NCBI RefSeq assembly: GCF_017301635.1
Contig: NZ_CP071091.1
Coordinates: 7,370,501 to 7,434,500 of the forward strand
DNA length: 64,000 nt
Reading direction: 5' to 3'
Source of the DNA: Myxococcus landrumus
Lineage (GTDB): Bacteria > Myxococcota > Myxococcia > Myxococcales > Myxococcaceae
The translations under genes were made by a program, and so were the position numbers. Shown one piece after another: positions 51,842 to 61,297 of this stretch. Position 1 is the stretch's first letter, and the number at the start of each line of letters is the position of its first letter. The notes beneath the pieces were generated by a model. The model did no database searches. It saw nothing but the letters and a program-made list of their open reading frames with translations, and had not been told where the DNA came from.

Positions 51842-54250
51842 ATGGAGACGTTCCTTCGAGACTTGCGCTACACGTTGCGCTCGCTGCGCGCGAGCCCTGG
51901 CTTCACGCTGGTGGCGGTGCTGGCGTTGGCGCTGGGCATCGGCGCCAACAGCGCCGTCTTCAGCGTGGTGAACGGGGTGCTCCTCACGTCTCCTCCCTTC
52001 GAGGAGCCGGACCGGCTGCTGCACCTGTCCAATGACATCCAGAAGGCGAACCTGGAGGGCATCTCCGTCTCGTTTCCGGAGTACCAGGACTTCACCACCC
52101 TGCCGCGCGTGTTCAGTTCGGTGGCGGCGTTCTCCTGGCGGGACATGACGCTGACGGGCGGCGCCGCGGCGCAGCGCTTCGGCGTGGTGCATGGCACCTC
52201 CTCGATTTTCAAAACGCTGGGCATGACGCCGGTGCTGGGCCGAGGCTTCACGGAGGAGGAGGCGACCTCCGGTGCGCAGAAGGTGGTGGTGCTGACGCAC
52301 AAGGCCTGGCGCACCGTCTTCCTGGAAGACCCCCAGGTGCTGGGCAAGTCCCTGCAACTCGATGGCGCGCCGTACACGGTGGTGGGCGTGTTGCCCCGGG
52401 GCGTGGCCTATCCCGAGAGCTCCGACCTCTACGTGCCTCTCGTCCTCAAGCCGGAGGACGCCACGAAGCGCACCTCCCGCTCCCTCACCGCCGTGGCGCG
52501 GATGAAGCCTGGGGTGACGCTGGAGCAGGCTCGCGCGGATTTGGACCGGGTCGCTGGGGAGATGGCGGCGCAGGAGCCTCGCTACAACGGGATTGGCTGG
52601 TCCATCCGCATCACCCGGCTGGAGGACACGGTGGTGGGGGATGTGCGCGGGACGCTGTGGCTGTTGTTGGGCGCGGTGGGCTTCGTGCTGCTGGTGGCGT
52701 GTAGCAGCGTCGCGAACTTGATGTTGGCGCGCGCGGCGGCGCGTGAGCGAGAGGTGTCCATCCGCGCGGCGCTGGGCGCGAGCCGGGGTCGGCTGGTGGC
52801 GCAGTTCCTCACGGAGAGCTTTGTCCTGTCCGTGGTCGGCGGAGGGCTGGGGCTCCTGTTCGCGCTGTGGGGCACGGACGCGCTCCTGGCCTTCGTGGGA
52901 GACGGGCTGCCTCGCGTGTCCCAGGTGCGGCTGGACCCGACGTCGGTGGTCTTCACGGTGGGCGTGTCACTGCTCACGGGCCTCGTGTTCGGCCTGGTGC
53001 CCGCGCTGCAAGCGAGCCGCGCGGACCTGAACGCGACGATGCGCGAGGGCTCGCGTGGGACGGAGGGGGGACGCTCGGGGCGGCTTCGCTCCGGCCTGGT
53101 GGTGGCGCAGGTGGCGCTGGCACTGGTGCTGCTGGTGGGCGCGGGCCTGGTGATGAAGAGCCTGCTCGCGCTGCATGAGGTCGACGAGGGCTTCACGCCG
53201 GAGGGGGTGCTGGCGGGACGCCTCGCGCTCTCGTCCACGCGCTATGCCGAGCCCGCCCGCAAGCTGGCCTTCGAGCGCGAGCTGCTGGAGCGGCTGAAGG
53301 GGCTCCCCGGCGTGGAGTCGGCGGGGCTCACCAACCTGTTGCCCTTGGGGGGCATCACCACGCGGGGACTCGAGTTCGAGAGCCGGCCCGAGACGCCGGG
53401 CGAGGTGATGCCCGCGGTGGACTTCCGGGTGGCGAGCCCGGACTACCTGCGCACGTTGAAGGCGAGGCTGCTCCAGGGCCGCCTGCACGAGACCATCGGC
53501 GAGCTGGACGCTCCCGCGGAGGTGGTCATCAACAAGACGTTCGCCGACGTGTACTGGCCGCAGGGCAACGCGCTGGGCCAGCGCATCACGTTGGAGCCCG
53601 AGAAGCGGTGGTCGACGGTGGTGGGCATCGTCGATGACCTGCGTGAGTGGGGACTCTCCACGCCCGCGCGGCCCGCGGCCTACTGGTCGCTCGCGGCGGC
53701 GCCCGGGTCCTTCCGGGGGCTGGTGGTTCGGGTGAAGTCCGGGACGCCGGAGTCGGTGCGCTCGGCGGTGGAGGCGGAGCTTCGCGCCGTGGACGCGGAC
53801 ATGCCGCTGTACGGTGTGACGACGCTCGCGAAGGTGGTGGATGAGTCCATCGGCTCGCGCAGCCTGCTGGCCTGGTTGATGGGCCTGTTCGCGGGGACGG
53901 CGCTGCTCCTGGCCGCGCTGGGCATCGCGGGTGTCGTCGGCTACTCCGTCACGCGCCGCACGCGGGAGATGGGCATCCGCATGGCCTTGGGTGCCGCCCG
54001 GTCGGACGTGTTGCTGCTGGTGTTGCGCCAGGGGTTGAAGCTGGTGGGCCTGGGCGTGGCCGTGGGGCTGGTGATGTCCCTGGGGCTGACGCGCTTGCTG
54101 GGGTCTCTCCTGTACGGCGTGACGGCGTATGACCCGTGGACCTTCGTGGGCGTCGCGGCGCTCTTGAGCACGGTGGCGCTGCTGGCGACGTGGCTGCCGG
54201 CACGGCGAGCCTCGCGCGTGGACCCCATCATCTCCTTGAAGGCGGAGTAG
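51842..54250 (+). CDS. Duplicated MacB/FtsX-type ABC permease 3
   Basis: 802 aa. It begins METFLRDLRYTLRSLRASPGF and is closest to permease 4, forming a second sub-pair. Both FtsX coupling loops are intact (EREVSIRAALGASRGRLVAQF; REMGIRMALGAARSDVLLLV). The ATG at 51842 is seven bases after the previous stop; longer in-frame starts overlap permease 2 and are rejected. Confidence 0.9.
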   Translation: METFLRDLRYTLRSLRASPGFTLVAVLALALGIGANSAVFSVVNGVLLTSPPFEEPDRLLHLSNDIQKANLEGISVSFPEYQDFTTLPRVFSSVAAFSWRDMTLTGGAAAQRFGVVHGTSSIFKTLGMTPVLGRGFTEEEATSGAQKVVVLTHKAWRTVFLEDPQVLGKSLQLDGAPYTVVGVLPRGVAYPESSDLYVPLVLKPEDATKRTSRSLTAVARMKPGVTLEQARADLDRVAGEMAAQEPRYNGIGWSIRITRLEDTVVGDVRGTLWLLLGAVGFVLLVACSSVANLMLARAAAREREVSIRAALGASRGRLVAQFLTESFVLSVVGGGLGLLFALWGTDALLAFVGDGLPRVSQVRLDPTSVVFTVGVSLLTGLVFGLVPALQASRADLNATMREGSRGTEGGRSGRLRSGLVVAQVALALVLLVGAGLVMKSLLALHEVDEGFTPEGVLAGRLALSSTRYAEPARKLAFERELLERLKGLPGVESAGLTNLLPLGGITTRGLEFESRPETPGEVMPAVDFRVASPDYLRTLKARLLQGRLHETIGELDAPAEVVINKTFADVYWPQGNALGQRITLEPEKRWSTVVGIVDDLREWGLSTPARPAAYWSLAAAPGSFRGLVVRVKSGTPESVRSAVEAELRAVDADMPLYGVTTLAKVVDESIGSRSLLAWLMGLFAGTALLLAALGIAGVVGYSVTRRTREMGIRMALGAARSDVLLLVLRQGLKLVGLGVAVGLVMSLGLTRLLGSLLYGVTAYDPWTFVGVAALLSTVALLATWLPARRASRVDPIISLKAE

Positions 54251-54256
54251 GACGGC

Positions 54257-56665
54257 ATGGAGACGTTTCTCAGAGACTTGCGCTACACGCTGCGCTCGCT
54301 GCGCGCGAGCCCGGGCTTCACGCTGGTGGCGGTGCTCGCGCTGGCGCTGGGCATCGGGGCCAACAGCGCGATGTTCAGCGTGGTGAACGGCGTGCTGCTC
54401 ACGCCTCCTCCCTACGCGGAGCCGGAGCGGTTGGTGATTCTGTCCACCGACATCCAGAGCGCGGGGCTGGAGGACGTCGGCATCTCGGTGCCGGAGTACC
54501 AGGACTTCGCCACGCTGCCGCGAGTGTTCAGCTCGGCGGCGGCGTTCACCTGGCGGGACATGACGTTGACGGGAGGCGGCGCGGCGCAGCGCTTCGGCGT
54601 GGTGCATGGCACCTCCACGTTGCTCCCGACGCTGGGCGTGACGCCGATGTTGGGCCGGGGCTTCACGGAAGAGGAGGCGAAGCCCGGCGCGCAGAAGGTG
54701 GTGGTGCTGACGCACAAGGCCTGGCGCGCGCACTTCGCGGAGGACCCGGGGGTGTTGGGCAGGACGATGCAACTGGATGGCGAGCCGTACACGGTGGTGG
54801 GCGTGTTGCCTCGCGGGGTGGCGTACCCCCTGACCGCCGAGCTCTACGTGCCCCTGGTGCCGCGCGAGGAGCTCCTCCACTCTCGCACGGACCGGCTCTT
54901 CAGCTCCCTGCTGCGGATGAAGCCCGGGGTGACGATGGAGCAGGTGCGCGCGGACGTGGCCCGCATCTCCCAGGAGATGTCGACTGGAGAGCCGCGCTAC
55001 CAGGGCATTGGCTGGTCCCTCCGCATCACCCATCTGGAGGACCGGGTGGTGGGCAAGGTGCGCGGGACGCTGTGGCTGTTGTTGGGCGCGGTGGGCTTCG
55101 TGTTGCTGGTGGCGTGCAGCAGCGTCGCGAACCTGCTGCTGGCCCGCGCGGCGGCGCGTGAGCGCGAGGTGTCCATCCGCGCGGCACTGGGCGCGAGCCG
55201 AGGCCAGTTGGTGGCGCAGTTCCTCACCGAGAGCCTGGTGTTGTCCGTGGTGGGCGGCGCGTTGGGGCTGTTGCTCGCGATGTGGGGGACGGACGCGCTC
55301 CTGGCCTTCGTGGGCAACGGCTTGCCGCGTGTGTCGCAGGTGCGGTTGGACTTGACTTCGGTGGCCTTCACCGTGGGCGTGACGCTGCTCACGGGCCTCG
55401 TCTTCGGCCTCGTCCCCGCGCTGCAATCCAGCCGCGCGGACCTGAACGCGACGATGCGCGAGGGCTCGCGAGGGACGGAGAGCGGGCGCTCGGCGCGGCT
55501 GCGCTCGGGACTGGTGGTGGGGCAGGTGGCGCTGGCGCTGGTGCTGCTGGTGGGCGCGGGCCTGGTGATGAAGAGCCTGCTCGCGCTGCACGAAGTCGAC
55601 GAGGGCTTCACGCCGGAGGGCGTGTTGACGGGGCGCCTCTCGCTCGCGTCCTCGCGCTACTCGGAGCCGTCCCACAAGCTGGCCTTCCAGCGCGACCTGC
55701 TGGAGCGCTTGAAGAGTCTTCCCGGAGTGGAGTCGGTGGGGCTGACGGACCTGCTGCCGCTGGGAGGCACGGCGAGCCGGGGGCTGGAGGTCGAGAGCCG
55801 TCCCTCCGTGCCGGGCGAGGTTGCTCCCGCCGTGGACTTCCGCGTGGCGAGCCCGGGGTATCTGCGCACGTTGAACGTGAAGCTGCTCCAGGGCCGGCTG
55901 CATGAGGGCCTCGGCGAGTTGAACGGGCCCTCGGAGGTCGTCATCAACAAGACCTTCGCGGACTTGTACTGGCCGCAGGGCAACGCGCTGGGACAGCGCC
56001 TCGCGTTGGAGCCCAAGACAGGGTGGTCCACGGTGGTGGGCATCGTCGATGACCTGCGCGAGTGGGGCCTCGCCGTGCCCGCGCGTCCCGCCGCCTACTG
56101 GTCCCTGTCCGCCATTCCGACCGCCTATCTGGGGCTCGCCGTGCGCGTGAAGTCCGGAGCCCCGGAGTCGGTGCGCTCGGCGGTGGAGGCGGAGCTGCGC
56201 GCCTTGGACTCGGACGTGCCGCTGTACAACGTCGCGCCGCTGTCGCGGCTGGTGGACGAGTCCATCGGCTCACGGAGCCTGTCGGCGTGGCTGATGGGCT
56301 TGTTCGCCGCGACGGCGCTGTTGCTGGCGGCGCTCGGCATCGCGGGTGTCGTCGGTTACGGCGTCACGCGGCGCACGCGGGAGATGGGCATCCGCATGGC
56401 GTTGGGCGCCGCCCGCTCCGACGTGTTGCTGCTGGTGTTGCGTCAGGGCTTGAAGCTGGCGGGGCTGGGCGTGGCGGTGGGCCTGGCGATGTCGCTGGTG
56501 TTGGCGCGTTTCATGGGCGCAATGCTGTACGGGGTGACGGCGTATGACCCGTGGACCTTCCTGGGCGTCGCGGCGCTCTTGAGCACGGTGGCGTTGCTGG
56601 CGACCTGGCTCCCAGCGCGGCGTGCGTCGAGTGTGGACCCCATCATCTCCTTGCGCTCCGAGTGA
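54257..56665 (+). CDS. Duplicated MacB/FtsX-type ABC permease 4
   Basis: 802 aa, very similar to permease 3 from end to end, with differences mainly in the first periplasmic domain (ILSTDIQSAGLEDVGISV against LHLSNDIQKANLEGISVS). It ends 17 bases before the second ATPase. The tight 6-12 base spacing of permeases 1-4 implies one message and linked translation. Confidence 0.9.
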   Translation: METFLRDLRYTLRSLRASPGFTLVAVLALALGIGANSAMFSVVNGVLLTPPPYAEPERLVILSTDIQSAGLEDVGISVPEYQDFATLPRVFSSAAAFTWRDMTLTGGGAAQRFGVVHGTSTLLPTLGVTPMLGRGFTEEEAKPGAQKVVVLTHKAWRAHFAEDPGVLGRTMQLDGEPYTVVGVLPRGVAYPLTAELYVPLVPREELLHSRTDRLFSSLLRMKPGVTMEQVRADVARISQEMSTGEPRYQGIGWSLRITHLEDRVVGKVRGTLWLLLGAVGFVLLVACSSVANLLLARAAAREREVSIRAALGASRGQLVAQFLTESLVLSVVGGALGLLLAMWGTDALLAFVGNGLPRVSQVRLDLTSVAFTVGVTLLTGLVFGLVPALQSSRADLNATMREGSRGTESGRSARLRSGLVVGQVALALVLLVGAGLVMKSLLALHEVDEGFTPEGVLTGRLSLASSRYSEPSHKLAFQRDLLERLKSLPGVESVGLTDLLPLGGTASRGLEVESRPSVPGEVAPAVDFRVASPGYLRTLNVKLLQGRLHEGLGELNGPSEVVINKTFADLYWPQGNALGQRLALEPKTGWSTVVGIVDDLREWGLAVPARPAAYWSLSAIPTAYLGLAVRVKSGAPESVRSAVEAELRALDSDVPLYNVAPLSRLVDESIGSRSLSAWLMGLFAATALLLAALGIAGVVGYGVTRRTREMGIRMALGAARSDVLLLVLRQGLKLAGLGVAVGLAMSLVLARFMGAMLYGVTAYDPWTFLGVAALLSTVALLATWLPARRASSVDPIISLRSE

Positions 56666-56682
56666 GCACGAAAGTCTCGACC

Positions 56683-57357
56683 ATGTCCTCCCCTCTCATT
56701 TCCCTGCGGCAGATTGAGAAGTCCTATCCCCTGGCCGGCGGCCGCGTCTGGGTGCTGCGCAACATCGACCTGGACATCCAGCCCGGTGAGTTCGTCACGA
56801 TGATGGGCCCGTCCGGCGCGGGAAAGTCCACGCTGCTGTCGGTGATGGGCATGCTCGATGCCGAGTGGAAGGGCGAGTACTTCCTGGATGGCCAGGCCGT
56901 GCACGCGATGAAGCTCAAGGAGCGCGGCGAGCTGTCCCGGCGCACCATCGGCTTCGTCTTCCAGCAGTACCACCTGCTGGACAACCTCACGGTGGCGGAG
57001 AACCTGGAGGTGCCGCTGTCCTACCGCGACTTGAAGCGCGGTGAGCGCGAGGCGCTGGTGGGCGACATGCTGGACCGCTTCCAGCTCGTGGGGAAGAAGG
57101 ACCTGTTCCCCTCTCAGCTCTCCGGTGGTCAGCAGCAGTTGGTGGGCATCGCCCGCGCGCTCATCGCCTCGCCCAAGGTGCTGCTGGCGGACGAGCCCAC
57201 CGGAAACCTCCACTCGCAGCAGGCGAAGCACATCATGGAGGTGTTCCAGACGCTCAACAAGCAGGGCACCACCATCATCCAGGTGACGCACTCCGAGGCC
57301 AACGCGGCCTACGGCCATCGCATCATCCAGTTGGCGGACGGCTGGCTCCAGAAGTGA
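56683..57357 (+). CDS. ABC transporter ATPase (LolD/MacB type), second of two
   Basis: 224 aa. Walker A GPSGAGKST, Q-loop FVFQQYHLL, signature LSGGQQQLVGIARAL, Walker B LLADEP and switch His in QVTHSEANA are intact. It is more divergent from the first ATPase than tandem copies would be, so it was probably acquired separately. ATG at 56683 chosen; a GTG at 56662 is possible. Its stop overlaps a GTG that is in frame with the next permease. Confidence 0.92.
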   Translation: MSSPLISLRQIEKSYPLAGGRVWVLRNIDLDIQPGEFVTMMGPSGAGKSTLLSVMGMLDAEWKGEYFLDGQAVHAMKLKERGELSRRTIGFVFQQYHLLDNLTVAENLEVPLSYRDLKRGEREALVGDMLDRFQLVGKKDLFPSQLSGGQQQLVGIARALIASPKVLLADEPTGNLHSQQAKHIMEVFQTLNKQGTTIIQVTHSEANAAYGHRIIQLADGWLQK

Positions 57358-57389
57358 AGGTCTGTGGTTGTCGCGCGGGAAGGGTCTCC

Positions 57390-59798
57390 ATGTGGAATGA
57401 CGTGTCGATGGACGTTCGCTATGCCCTGCGCACCTTGCGCAAGTCGCCGGCCTTCACGCTGGCGGCGGTGCTGGTGCTGGCCCTGGGCATCGGCGTGACG
57501 ACGGCGTTGTTCAGCATGGTGGACGCGGTGCTCCTGCGCCCGCTTCCCTTCCCGGAGCCGGAGCGGTTGGTGGTGCTCTCGGCGGAGCAACAGCAGCAGC
57601 AGGGCCGGTCGCGCTACAGCCTCCCCAATTACGAGGACCTGGCGCAGCAGCTCACCCAGATTCGCCCGCTGAGCGCGGTGTCCGCCGACCTCTTCAACCG
57701 CACGGGCGCGGGCGACGCGGAGATGGTTCGCGGGGCCACGGTGGTGGGGGACTTCTTCAGTGCATTCGGGGTGACACCCCTGCTGGGGAGGACGTTCACC
57801 GGGGCGGAGCGCGACGCGCCCGTGGTGGTGCTCTCCCACGCGCGTTGGTTGAAGGAGGGCGGTACGCCCCAGGTGCTGGGCTCGACCATGACCTTGAGCG
57901 GGCAGCCCTACACGGTGGTGGGCGTGATGCCGCCGTCCTTCCAGATTCCCCATCCCTCCACGGACGTCTGGCTCCCGTTCGACAGCCTGCCGGGCGCGGC
58001 CACGTCGAGAGACCGCACGGAGCGCGGCCATCGCGCGTTCGGGGTGATGGGGCGGCTTGCGCCCGGAGCCACGCTGGAGTCGGCGCGTCACGAGATGAAG
58101 GTCGTGGGCGCGCGGCTGGGCGAGGAGAAGGACACGGAGCTGCTGATGGGGGTGATGCGCTTCCAGGACCTCGTCACGCGGGATGTGAGTCGCCTGCTGT
58201 GGGTGATGCTGGGCGCGGTGTCGCTGGTGCTGTTGCTGGCGGCGGCGAACGTGGCGCACCTCCAGCTCGCGCGCGCGGCGGCACGGCAGCGGGAGCTGGG
58301 CATCCGCGTGGCGCTGGGCGCCGGGCGTGGAAGGCTGGTGCGTCAGCTCCTCACGGAGAGCCTGCTGCTCGCGTTGATGGGAGGCGTGGGCGGAGTGCTG
58401 CTGGCGCTGTGGACCACGGACCTGGTGCTGATGGTGGGAGGCGGCCGGCTGCCCCGCGCGAGCGAGATGGGGCTCAACGGCCGAGTGCTGGCGTTCGCGC
58501 TGGGGGTGACGTTGACGACGGGCGTGGGGGTGGGGCTGCTGCCGGCGCTGAGGAAGAGCCGGATGTCGCCTGCCTCGGTCCTGGGGCGAGGGGTGATGGA
58601 GGCGGCTCGGAGCCGCGCGCACTCGGTGCTGGTGGTGGCCGAGGTGGCGCTGGCGCTGATGCTCGTCTGCGGGGCGGGGCTGATGCTCAAGAGCTTCTGG
58701 CGGCTGTACCAGGCGGACCCGGGCCTGGACCCTCGGGGGGTGTTGGTCGCGCGGCTGGCGCTGCCCGCCGTCCGGTATGGCTCGGCGGAGCAGGCGTCCG
58801 TGTTCCATCAGGCGCTGGCGACACGCCTCGCGGCGCGTCCCGAAATCGCCGCCGTGGGGGTGGGCGCGAGCCTCCCCGCGGGGGGCTCCATCGGCCGCGC
58901 CGGCTACTGGGCGGAAGGGACGGAGGATGTCTCCCCTCGGCCCCATGCGCTGTTCAACGTCGCCACGCCGGGGTTCCTGGAGGCGCTGCGGGTGCCGCTG
59001 CTCGCGGGACGCCGGCTCGCCGAGACGGATGGGCCCGATGCGCCTCGCGTCATGGTGATAAGCGAGCGCTTCGCCCGGGAGGTCTTCCCCGGCCAGGACG
59101 CGGTGGGCCGGCGCGTCACCTTCGGAGGGCGCGACGAGGACGGCAAGCCCCTCTGGACGACGGTGGTCGGCGTGGTCCGGGATGTCGCGTACGCGGGCAT
59201 CACCGCCGGACATGAGCCCACCGTCTACGTGCCCATGAGCCAGGAGGGGACCACGGACGGGCAGCTCGCGGTGCGGGCGGCTGGAGACTTGGCGCCCCAA
59301 GCATTGGAAGCGGTGGTGCGCGAGGAGCTGCGCGCGGTGGATTCGATGGTGGCGCTCGCGCAGGTGGCGACGCTGGAAGAAAGATTGTCCACGGACTTGG
59401 GATTGCCGAGATTCCGGGCGGTGTTGCTGGGGGCCTTCGGCGTGCTGGCGCTGGTGCTGGCCGCGGTGGGCATCTACGGCGTCATGTCCTATTCCGTGGC
59501 ACAACGAGAGCAAGAGATGGGTGTGAGACTGGCCCTGGGCGCTCGTTCGGCGGATGTCCTGCGACTGGTGGTGGGCCAGTCGCTGCGCCGTGTGGGATGG
59601 GGCCTGGGGCTGGGACTGGTGGGCACGTTGTCGGCGCACCGGGCCGTGGAAGGTCTGCTGTACGGGATGGAGGCCCTGGATGTCGGCGTCATGGCCTCCG
59701 TCTGCTTGCTGTTACTGGTCACCGCCTGGCTGGCGAGCTGGCTCCCGGCTCGTCGTGCGGCGGGCGTGGACCCGGCCTCCGTGCTGCGTGGAGGCTGA
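57390..59798 (+). CDS. Duplicated MacB/FtsX-type ABC permease 5, divergent
   Basis: 802 aa with the same two-fold layout but clearly distinct from permeases 1-4 (MWNDVSMDVRYALRTLRKSP, then MVDAVLLRPLPFPEPERL). Coupling loops read RQRELGIRVALGAGRGRLVRQ and REQEMGVRLALGARSADVLRL. It probably works with the second ATPase. The ATG at 57390 follows GGGAAGGG; a GTG at 57354 overlaps the ATPase stop and could extend it by 12 residues. Confidence 0.9.
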   Translation: MWNDVSMDVRYALRTLRKSPAFTLAAVLVLALGIGVTTALFSMVDAVLLRPLPFPEPERLVVLSAEQQQQQGRSRYSLPNYEDLAQQLTQIRPLSAVSADLFNRTGAGDAEMVRGATVVGDFFSAFGVTPLLGRTFTGAERDAPVVVLSHARWLKEGGTPQVLGSTMTLSGQPYTVVGVMPPSFQIPHPSTDVWLPFDSLPGAATSRDRTERGHRAFGVMGRLAPGATLESARHEMKVVGARLGEEKDTELLMGVMRFQDLVTRDVSRLLWVMLGAVSLVLLLAAANVAHLQLARAAARQRELGIRVALGAGRGRLVRQLLTESLLLALMGGVGGVLLALWTTDLVLMVGGGRLPRASEMGLNGRVLAFALGVTLTTGVGVGLLPALRKSRMSPASVLGRGVMEAARSRAHSVLVVAEVALALMLVCGAGLMLKSFWRLYQADPGLDPRGVLVARLALPAVRYGSAEQASVFHQALATRLAARPEIAAVGVGASLPAGGSIGRAGYWAEGTEDVSPRPHALFNVATPGFLEALRVPLLAGRRLAETDGPDAPRVMVISERFAREVFPGQDAVGRRVTFGGRDEDGKPLWTTVVGVVRDVAYAGITAGHEPTVYVPMSQEGTTDGQLAVRAAGDLAPQALEAVVREELRAVDSMVALAQVATLEERLSTDLGLPRFRAVLLGAFGVLALVLAAVGIYGVMSYSVAQREQEMGVRLALGARSADVLRLVVGQSLRRVGWGLGLGLVGTLSAHRAVEGLLYGMEALDVGVMASVCLLLLVTAWLASWLPARRAAGVDPASVLRGG

Positions 59799-59839
59799 GT
59801 CCTTTGTTTCTGGCACTCTCTTCTTTGGGATGACTTTCC

Positions 59840-61297
59840 GTGTCCGAGCCCCAACCTGTTTTCTCCCCCACCACCCCCGCTGTCCCACCCACCACCCCTT
59901 CGCCCGCGCCTGCTCCGGCCGCCCGGCCCTCGCGCATCCTCGTCGCGGATGATCAGGCCGATGTCCTGGAGGCGCTGCGCCTGCTCCTGAAGCGGGACGG
60001 GCACGGCGTCGTCACGGCGCAGTCGCCCGCGGGCGCGCTCGCCACGCTGGAGACCGAGGACGTGGACCTGGTCCTCATGGACCTGAACTACGCACGCGAC
60101 ACCACCTCCGGGAAGGAGGGCATGGACCTGTTGGGCCGCATCCGCGCGCAGGATTCGACGCTGCCCGTGGTGGTGATGACCGCGTGGGGCAGCGTGGAGG
60201 GCGCGGTGGAGGCCATGCGCGGCGGCGCGCGCGACTACGTGCAGAAGCCGTGGGACAACACGCGCCTGCTCGCCACGCTGCGCACGCAACTGGAGCTGTC
60301 CCGGGCGCTCAAGCGCAGCCGCCGGCTGGAGGATGAGAACCAGCACCTGCGCCGCGCCCAGTCCGGGCTGCCCAACCTGGTGTCCGAGTCGCGCGCCATG
60401 GTGCCGGTGCGGCGGATGATTGAGCGCGTGGCGCCCTCCGCGGCCAACGTGCTGGTGACGGGCGAACACGGCACGGGCAAGGAGGTGGTGGCCCGGCTGC
60501 TCCATGCCTCGTCCACCCGGGCGGACCGCGCCTTCGTGGCGGTCAACTCCGGCGGCCTGTCGGAGGGCGTGTTCGAGAGCGAGTTGTTCGGCCACGTGAA
60601 GGGCGCCTTCACCGACGCGAAGACGGACCGCACGGGCTGCTTCGAGCTGGCGGACGGAGGCACGCTCTTCCTGGATGAGATTGGCAACATGCCGCTGTCG
60701 CAGCAGGCGAAGCTCCTGCGCGTGCTCCAGACGGGTGAGCTGCACCCGGTGGGCTCGTCCAAGACGCGGCGCGTGGACGTGCGCGTGGTGAGCGCCACCA
60801 ACGTGGACCTGGCCAAGGCCGTGGCGGAGGGCCGCTTCCGCGAGGACCTCCTGTACCGCCTCAACACGGTGGAGATTCCGCTGCCCGCGCTGCGCGAGCG
60901 GCGCGAGGACATCCCGCTCCTGGCGTCGCACTTCCTGGCCGAGCACGGCAAGCGCTACGGCCGCAACGCCATGCGGATGACGCCGGGTGCGCTGGAGGCG
61001 CTGCTGGCCTATCCGTGGCCGGGCAACGTGCGCGAATTGGAGCACGCGGTGGAGCGCGCGCTCCTGATGTCCGTGGGCGATGAGGTGTCGGCGGAGGACC
61101 TGCTGCTTCGCCGCGCGGGCCGCGAGGGGCTGTCGCGCCTGGAGGAGATGACGCTGGAGGAGGTGGAGCGCTACCTCATCGAGCGCGCGCTCGCGCGGCA
61201 GGAAGGCAACGTGAGCGAGGCGGCCAAGGGACTGGGCTTGTCTCGCAGCGCGCTGTACCGTCGGCTCCAGTACTACGGAATCAAGGGAGCAAGGTGA
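59840..61297 (+). CDS. NtrC-family sigma-54 activator (response regulator)
   Basis: 485 aa. A 30-residue Pro-rich leader precedes a receiver (phospho-Asp D81 in LVLMDLNY, Lys in YVQKPW), an AAA+ domain (Walker A GEHGTGKE, 208-215; Walker B LFLDEIGN) and a C-terminal Fis-type helix-turn-helix (NVSEAAKGLGLSRSALYRRL). The sigma-54 contact loop reads GAFTDA (255-260) instead of the usual GAFTGA. GTG start at 59840, 41 bases after permease 5. The kinase gene starts in its stop codon. Likely target: the transport operon promoter at 44913. Confidence 0.92.
   Translation: MSEPQPVFSPTTPAVPPTTPSPAPAPAARPSRILVADDQADVLEALRLLLKRDGHGVVTAQSPAGALATLETEDVDLVLMDLNYARDTTSGKEGMDLLGRIRAQDSTLPVVVMTAWGSVEGAVEAMRGGARDYVQKPWDNTRLLATLRTQLELSRALKRSRRLEDENQHLRRAQSGLPNLVSESRAMVPVRRMIERVAPSAANVLVTGEHGTGKEVVARLLHASSTRADRAFVAVNSGGLSEGVFESELFGHVKGAFTDAKTDRTGCFELADGGTLFLDEIGNMPLSQQAKLLRVLQTGELHPVGSSKTRRVDVRVVSATNVDLAKAVAEGRFREDLLYRLNTVEIPLPALRERREDIPLLASHFLAEHGKRYGRNAMRMTPGALEALLAYPWPGNVRELEHAVERALLMSVGDEVSAEDLLLRRAGREGLSRLEEMTLEEVERYLIERALARQEGNVSEAAKGLGLSRSALYRRLQYYGIKGAR

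Noticed and set aside
59799..59839. TGGCAC before the regulator gene as a second sigma-54 promoter
   Set aside because: No GC pair occurs at the required ten-base distance.
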